In this document: positions 61,609-64,000 of the stretch, one piece after another
Numbering within the stretch: the first letter of the stretch is position 1
Layout of the letters: every line of letters starts with the position of its first letter
Source of the DNA: Acidobacteriota bacterium
GTDB lineage: Bacteria > Acidobacteriota > Terriglobia > Terriglobales > Acidobacteriaceae
Length of the DNA: 64,000 nucleotides
NCBI GenBank assembly: GCA_018268755.1
Contig: JAFDVW010000008.1
Location: forward strand, 1-64,000
Reading direction: 5' to 3'
Notes under the pieces: model-generated
Told to the model about the DNA's origin: nothing
The model's input: the letters and a program-made list of their open reading frames with translations, nothing else
The model's database searches: none
Translations under genes and position numbers: made by a program

Positions 61609-62376
61609 TCAGATTTTCTTTGCGGTTTGGAGTTCCTGATTCAACTTTTGTTGATAAGCGGCGAGGCGGTCTTTGTCCTGCCGAGCGCGGGCGGCATAGT
61701 AAATGAGCCCCAGAGAACGGCGATGGCGTTGGCTGGCGTTGCCATCGGCGCGATGTACGGTCATGGCGTGATGGACTAGCAGATCTCCCGGCTCGGCCAC
61801 CATGGGCACTTCCGCTTTACGGTCCTTCTCTTTGTAGTCGGTAATGCCCTGCGAGAAACCGAGCACCTCGGTCCGCCCGTGCGGCCTAAGTCCTAGGCGA
61901 TGCGAGCCGGCAACATAGCGCACGCAGCCATTTGATTCATCTACCGGATCGAGGGCCAGCCACATGGTAACCGCCTCGTTCGGCTCCAGCATAAAGTAAT
62001 AGCCATCCTGGTGTGGCGGAGTGAATTTGCCCAACTGCGGAGGTTTATTAAACCATTCGAGTTCCTGCGGTACGACTTTGTCGGCGAGCAAAGTCTCGGC
62101 TAATTGCTGCCACTTGGAGCGCACGATCATTTTTGCGAAATATGGCTCATGCTGCTTCATGTGGGCCATTTGCTTTAACGTGGAAAGATCATTGCGGTCT
62201 TCGTAGTACACGTCGGTACGTGGAAGTTCCGGAACGCGCGCACTGATGTAACGATCCAGTTCACGCTTTAACTCAGCCAGCTCATCCGCAGCCAGAAAGC
62301 CGCGGATGAAGACAAAACCGTCCTGATCGAATTTCTGCTTCCACTGCCGGAGATCTTCCTGCGAAGTTCCCGCCAT
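61609..62376 (-). CDS. Phytanoyl-CoA dioxygenase (PhyH) family protein
   Basis: The 255-residue protein is a non-heme iron, 2-oxoglutarate-dependent oxygenase. The N-terminus (FDQDGFVFIRGFLAADELAELKREL) is typical. The iron-binding HxD is HQDGYYF, with a distal His in LLVHHAMTVHRADGN, and substrate-loop text VRYVAGSHRLGLRPHG. Members hydroxylate small molecules; the substrate is unknown. The start has GGGAGGT 5 bases upstream. It follows the sialidase-like gene by 19 bases, so they are cotranscribed. PhyH genes often accompany plant-polymer clusters in this phylum, as far as I recall. Confidence 0.9.
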   Translation of the reverse strand: MAGTSQEDLRQWKQKFDQDGFVFIRGFLAADELAELKRELDRYISARVPELPRTDVYYEDRNDLSTLKQMAHMKQHEPYFAKMIVRSKWQQLAETLLADKVVPQELEWFNKPPQLGKFTPPHQDGYYFMLEPNEAVTMWLALDPVDESNGCVRYVAGSHRLGLRPHGRTEVLGFSQGITDYKEKDRKAEVPMVAEPGDLLVHHAMTVHRADGNASQRHRRSLGLIYYAARARQDKDRLAAYQQKLNQELQTAKKI

Positions 62377-62395
62377 GGCTTACCTCCCGAATCGT

Positions 62396-64000
62396 TCAGC
62401 GTTTTGTATAAGTTGATGGGTTCGAGTTCCGAGCCGTGTTCCAGCCTGCGGAAACGTCGGCGCTCACCGCCCGTAACCAGATTCCGCCATCGGCTTGCGC
62501 CACCGTCGAGCGCACCCGCAGATAATTGATGCCCCCGGCCCGGCGATTGTCCTGTACTACACCTACCGCACGCCCATTGAGCAACACTTGGCACTCACGG
62601 CGATCGGTGTTCCACTTCAGAGTCAGGTCATACCAGCGGCCACTTTCCAGTTTGACGCCAGGAAAGATTTCTCCGGTGGCCAGAATGGGAAGACTGAACA
62701 CGTTGTAAAACTTATCCTCCAAATCCCAAGGGACGGAGAAATGGTCGGTCAGGCCGAGCAGCGTTCCGGAAGATCCGGGGCGAAGCATCATTTGCAGCTT
62801 CAGCTCGCCTTTGCTGCCGAGAGGAAAGTTCCAGACAGCACCGGAAGGCCAGTCTTTCTCCGCTTTCCGCACTTCGAGTATGGACTTTCTCGTTGCCAGG
62901 TCCGTCTGCAACCCGGCGCCTTTACTGCCAAACACGGACCAGTCGTCAATACCTTGGGAAAAGTCTGTACTTTGCCTGGTTTCTTCAATCCATGCCGGAT
63001 CGAACAAACGGAAGTTGCGCTGGGTTCCGCCTTCTACCCAGTTGGAGAAGAGGACTTTCCCGTCAGCGGTCTGCGTGGGAAAGGAGTAGGACAAGCCGTA
63101 GTCTCCTCGCAAAGATTGCGGCGCATTGCGGGCAGGATCTCTCGCCACCTCGCGGAAGCCACGCCAGGTCTTGCCTTCGTCGTCCGAGATCGCGACGTGC
63201 AACACATAGCGCGCGCCATAAGCGTAGGGGTAACGCAGACAGGCATTCGAGAACAGCAGGATTCGACCGTCCTTGAGGCGCAAAAGGCTTGCCGGAGAGT
63301 CTGAAGAAATCAGCGTGGTAGGCAGCGGATCGCTCCAGCTGTGACCGCCGTCCCTGGAGAAAGACTCGTAGAATCGCCCGCGCTGGTTGCGCAGCAGCAT
63401 CCACACGCGGCCGTCTTTGAGTTCGAGGACCACCGGCTCATCAGCACCGTAGGTGCTTAAGTCCGGCGTTTGCACGGTAAGTTCCTGTGGCGATGCCGTC
63501 CATGTCTCGCCATCGTCATCGGAGAAAGTTGCCGTCACCCCATAAGACCCCATGTAGGTGAAGTCCATGAAACCACCGCCGCGGTTGTTCCAGGAACGTC
63601 CGTGGGTAATGGAAAATGGCAAGAGAATTCGTCCGTTGCGAAGCTGGATCACCGAGAGCAGATCGCTGGCGTGCCCATTCCAGATCGGTTTCGGCACATC
63701 CCAGTGCGTAATGCCACCACGGGAGCGGGCATGCCAAATATCGAGCAGCGGGCCGGGACGCGTGGGCGTGCCCTCTTCCGTTTTGGGGTAAAGGACTCCT
63801 GTGTTCGCATCACACAGAATGAAGATGTGGATTTCGCCGTTGCGGTCGACCAGCGCATCGAAAAGAGCGAAGCCGCCCTCTGCTTTGGGCCAGTCAAACA
63901 AATTCACGGGCGCCGACCAGGTGCTGCCATCGTCGGTGGAGTAGCGTCCCTGCATGGTCTGCTGGCCGTCTTCGCGCGCCACGGACAAAGCAATGATTTT
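62396..64000 (-). CDS. Sialidase-like Asp-box protein (cut by window end)
   Basis: About 535 residues are visible; the frame is open to base 64000, so its N-terminus lies outside. A TTG at 63988 could be a start but is in mid-domain. Four Asp-box motifs are present (STDDGSTWS, FSDDDGETWTAS, FSRDGGHSWSDP, ISDDEGKTWRG), giving the six-bladed propeller of exo-sialidases and related enzymes. Text such as LELKDGRVWMLLRNQRGRFYESFS fits. After about residue 340 (counting from 63988) a second beta domain begins (DFSQGIDDWSVFGSKG, LGSKGELKLQMMLRPGSSG), similar to a LamG-type carbohydrate-binding module. Specificity is open; rhamnose- or uronate-cleaving relatives share this fold. Confidence 0.85.
   Translation of the reverse strand, partial: KIIALSVAREDGQQTMQGRYSTDDGSTWSAPVNLFDWPKAEGGFALFDALVDRNGEIHIFILCDANTGVLYPKTEEGTPTRPGPLLDIWHARSRGGITHWDVPKPIWNGHASDLLSVIQLRNGRILLPFSITHGRSWNNRGGGFMDFTYMGSYGVTATFSDDDGETWTASPQELTVQTPDLSTYGADEPVVLELKDGRVWMLLRNQRGRFYESFSRDGGHSWSDPLPTTLISSDSPASLLRLKDGRILLFSNACLRYPYAYGARYVLHVAISDDEGKTWRGFREVARDPARNAPQSLRGDYGLSYSFPTQTADGKVLFSNWVEGGTQRNFRLFDPAWIEETRQSTDFSQGIDDWSVFGSKGAGLQTDLATRKSILEVRKAEKDWPSGAVWNFPLGSKGELKLQMMLRPGSSGTLLGLTDHFSVPWDLEDKFYNVFSLPILATGEIFPGVKLESGRWYDLTLKWNTDRRECQVLLNGRAVGVVQDNRRAGGINYLRVRSTVAQADGGIWLRAVSADVSAGWNTARNSNPSTYTKR

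Overview
The window looks like a chromosomal contig from an Acidobacteriota (Terriglobia-like) soil bacterium. The signs are two TonB-dependent receptors of 1,070-1,190 residues with N-terminal carboxypeptidase-regulatory domains and no SusD partner, secreted Ig-like proteins with an internal membrane segment near the C-terminus, a winged-helix/TM/beta-propeller regulator, and palindromic intergenic repeats of the GTCATCCTGAG, TGTCATTCCGA and CACCACAGAGG kinds. The lineage is an inference from gene architecture; there is no rRNA marker.

1-16.9 kb is mostly housekeeping: 5' part of leuS (cut by the window edge), a fumarylacetoacetase-family enzyme, endonuclease IV (nfo), a membrane glycosyltransferase, DAHP synthase (aroF), a YVTN beta-propeller protein, a PPK2-type kinase, an orphan LuxR-type regulator with a degenerate receiver, and a tight cluster uvrA-TPR-two small secreted proteins-SprT-like protease.

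17.0-21.9 kb is a compact iron-transport operon behind a Fur-box-like palindrome. It encodes FTR1 permease fused to a DUF2318 Fe-S domain, two MacB/FtsX-like permeases, and an ABC ATPase whose C-terminal 180 residues are a DtxR/IdeR-type metalloregulator with most metal ligands intact. It resembles the Campylobacter P19-Ftr1-ABC system but has no P19 gene and carries the regulator fused to the ATPase. I regard this as the most novel locus.

24.9-35.4 kb is a minus-strand polysaccharide-use cluster: TonB receptor, Tat-exported protein, putative secreted glycosidase, secreted amidohydrolase and an alpha-galactosidase-like lipoprotein. At 36.9 kb an initiator tRNA is followed by a remnant integrase fused to a truncated Tat-signal gene, a scar of a lost element. 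Two paralogous Ig-like surface proteins (37.6-42.8 kb) and a CadC-like sensor (43.0-45.3 kb) follow.

45.8-64 kb is a second sugar cluster: zinc dehydrogenase, 2-hydroxyacid dehydrogenase, GH39-like glycosidase, TonB receptor, SDR, RhaT-type rhamnose transporter, a metallo-beta-lactamase-fold protein without its histidine motif, FadR/GntR regulator, DUF4432 epimerase-like protein, GH78 alpha-L-rhamnosidase, PhyH dioxygenase and an Asp-box sialidase-like protein (cut by the edge). A repeated operator with core TGGTCTGAT lies before each transcription unit from 45.8 to 61.4 kb. This predicts a single rhamnose (or rhamnogalacturonan/rhamnoside) regulon run by the local GntR protein.
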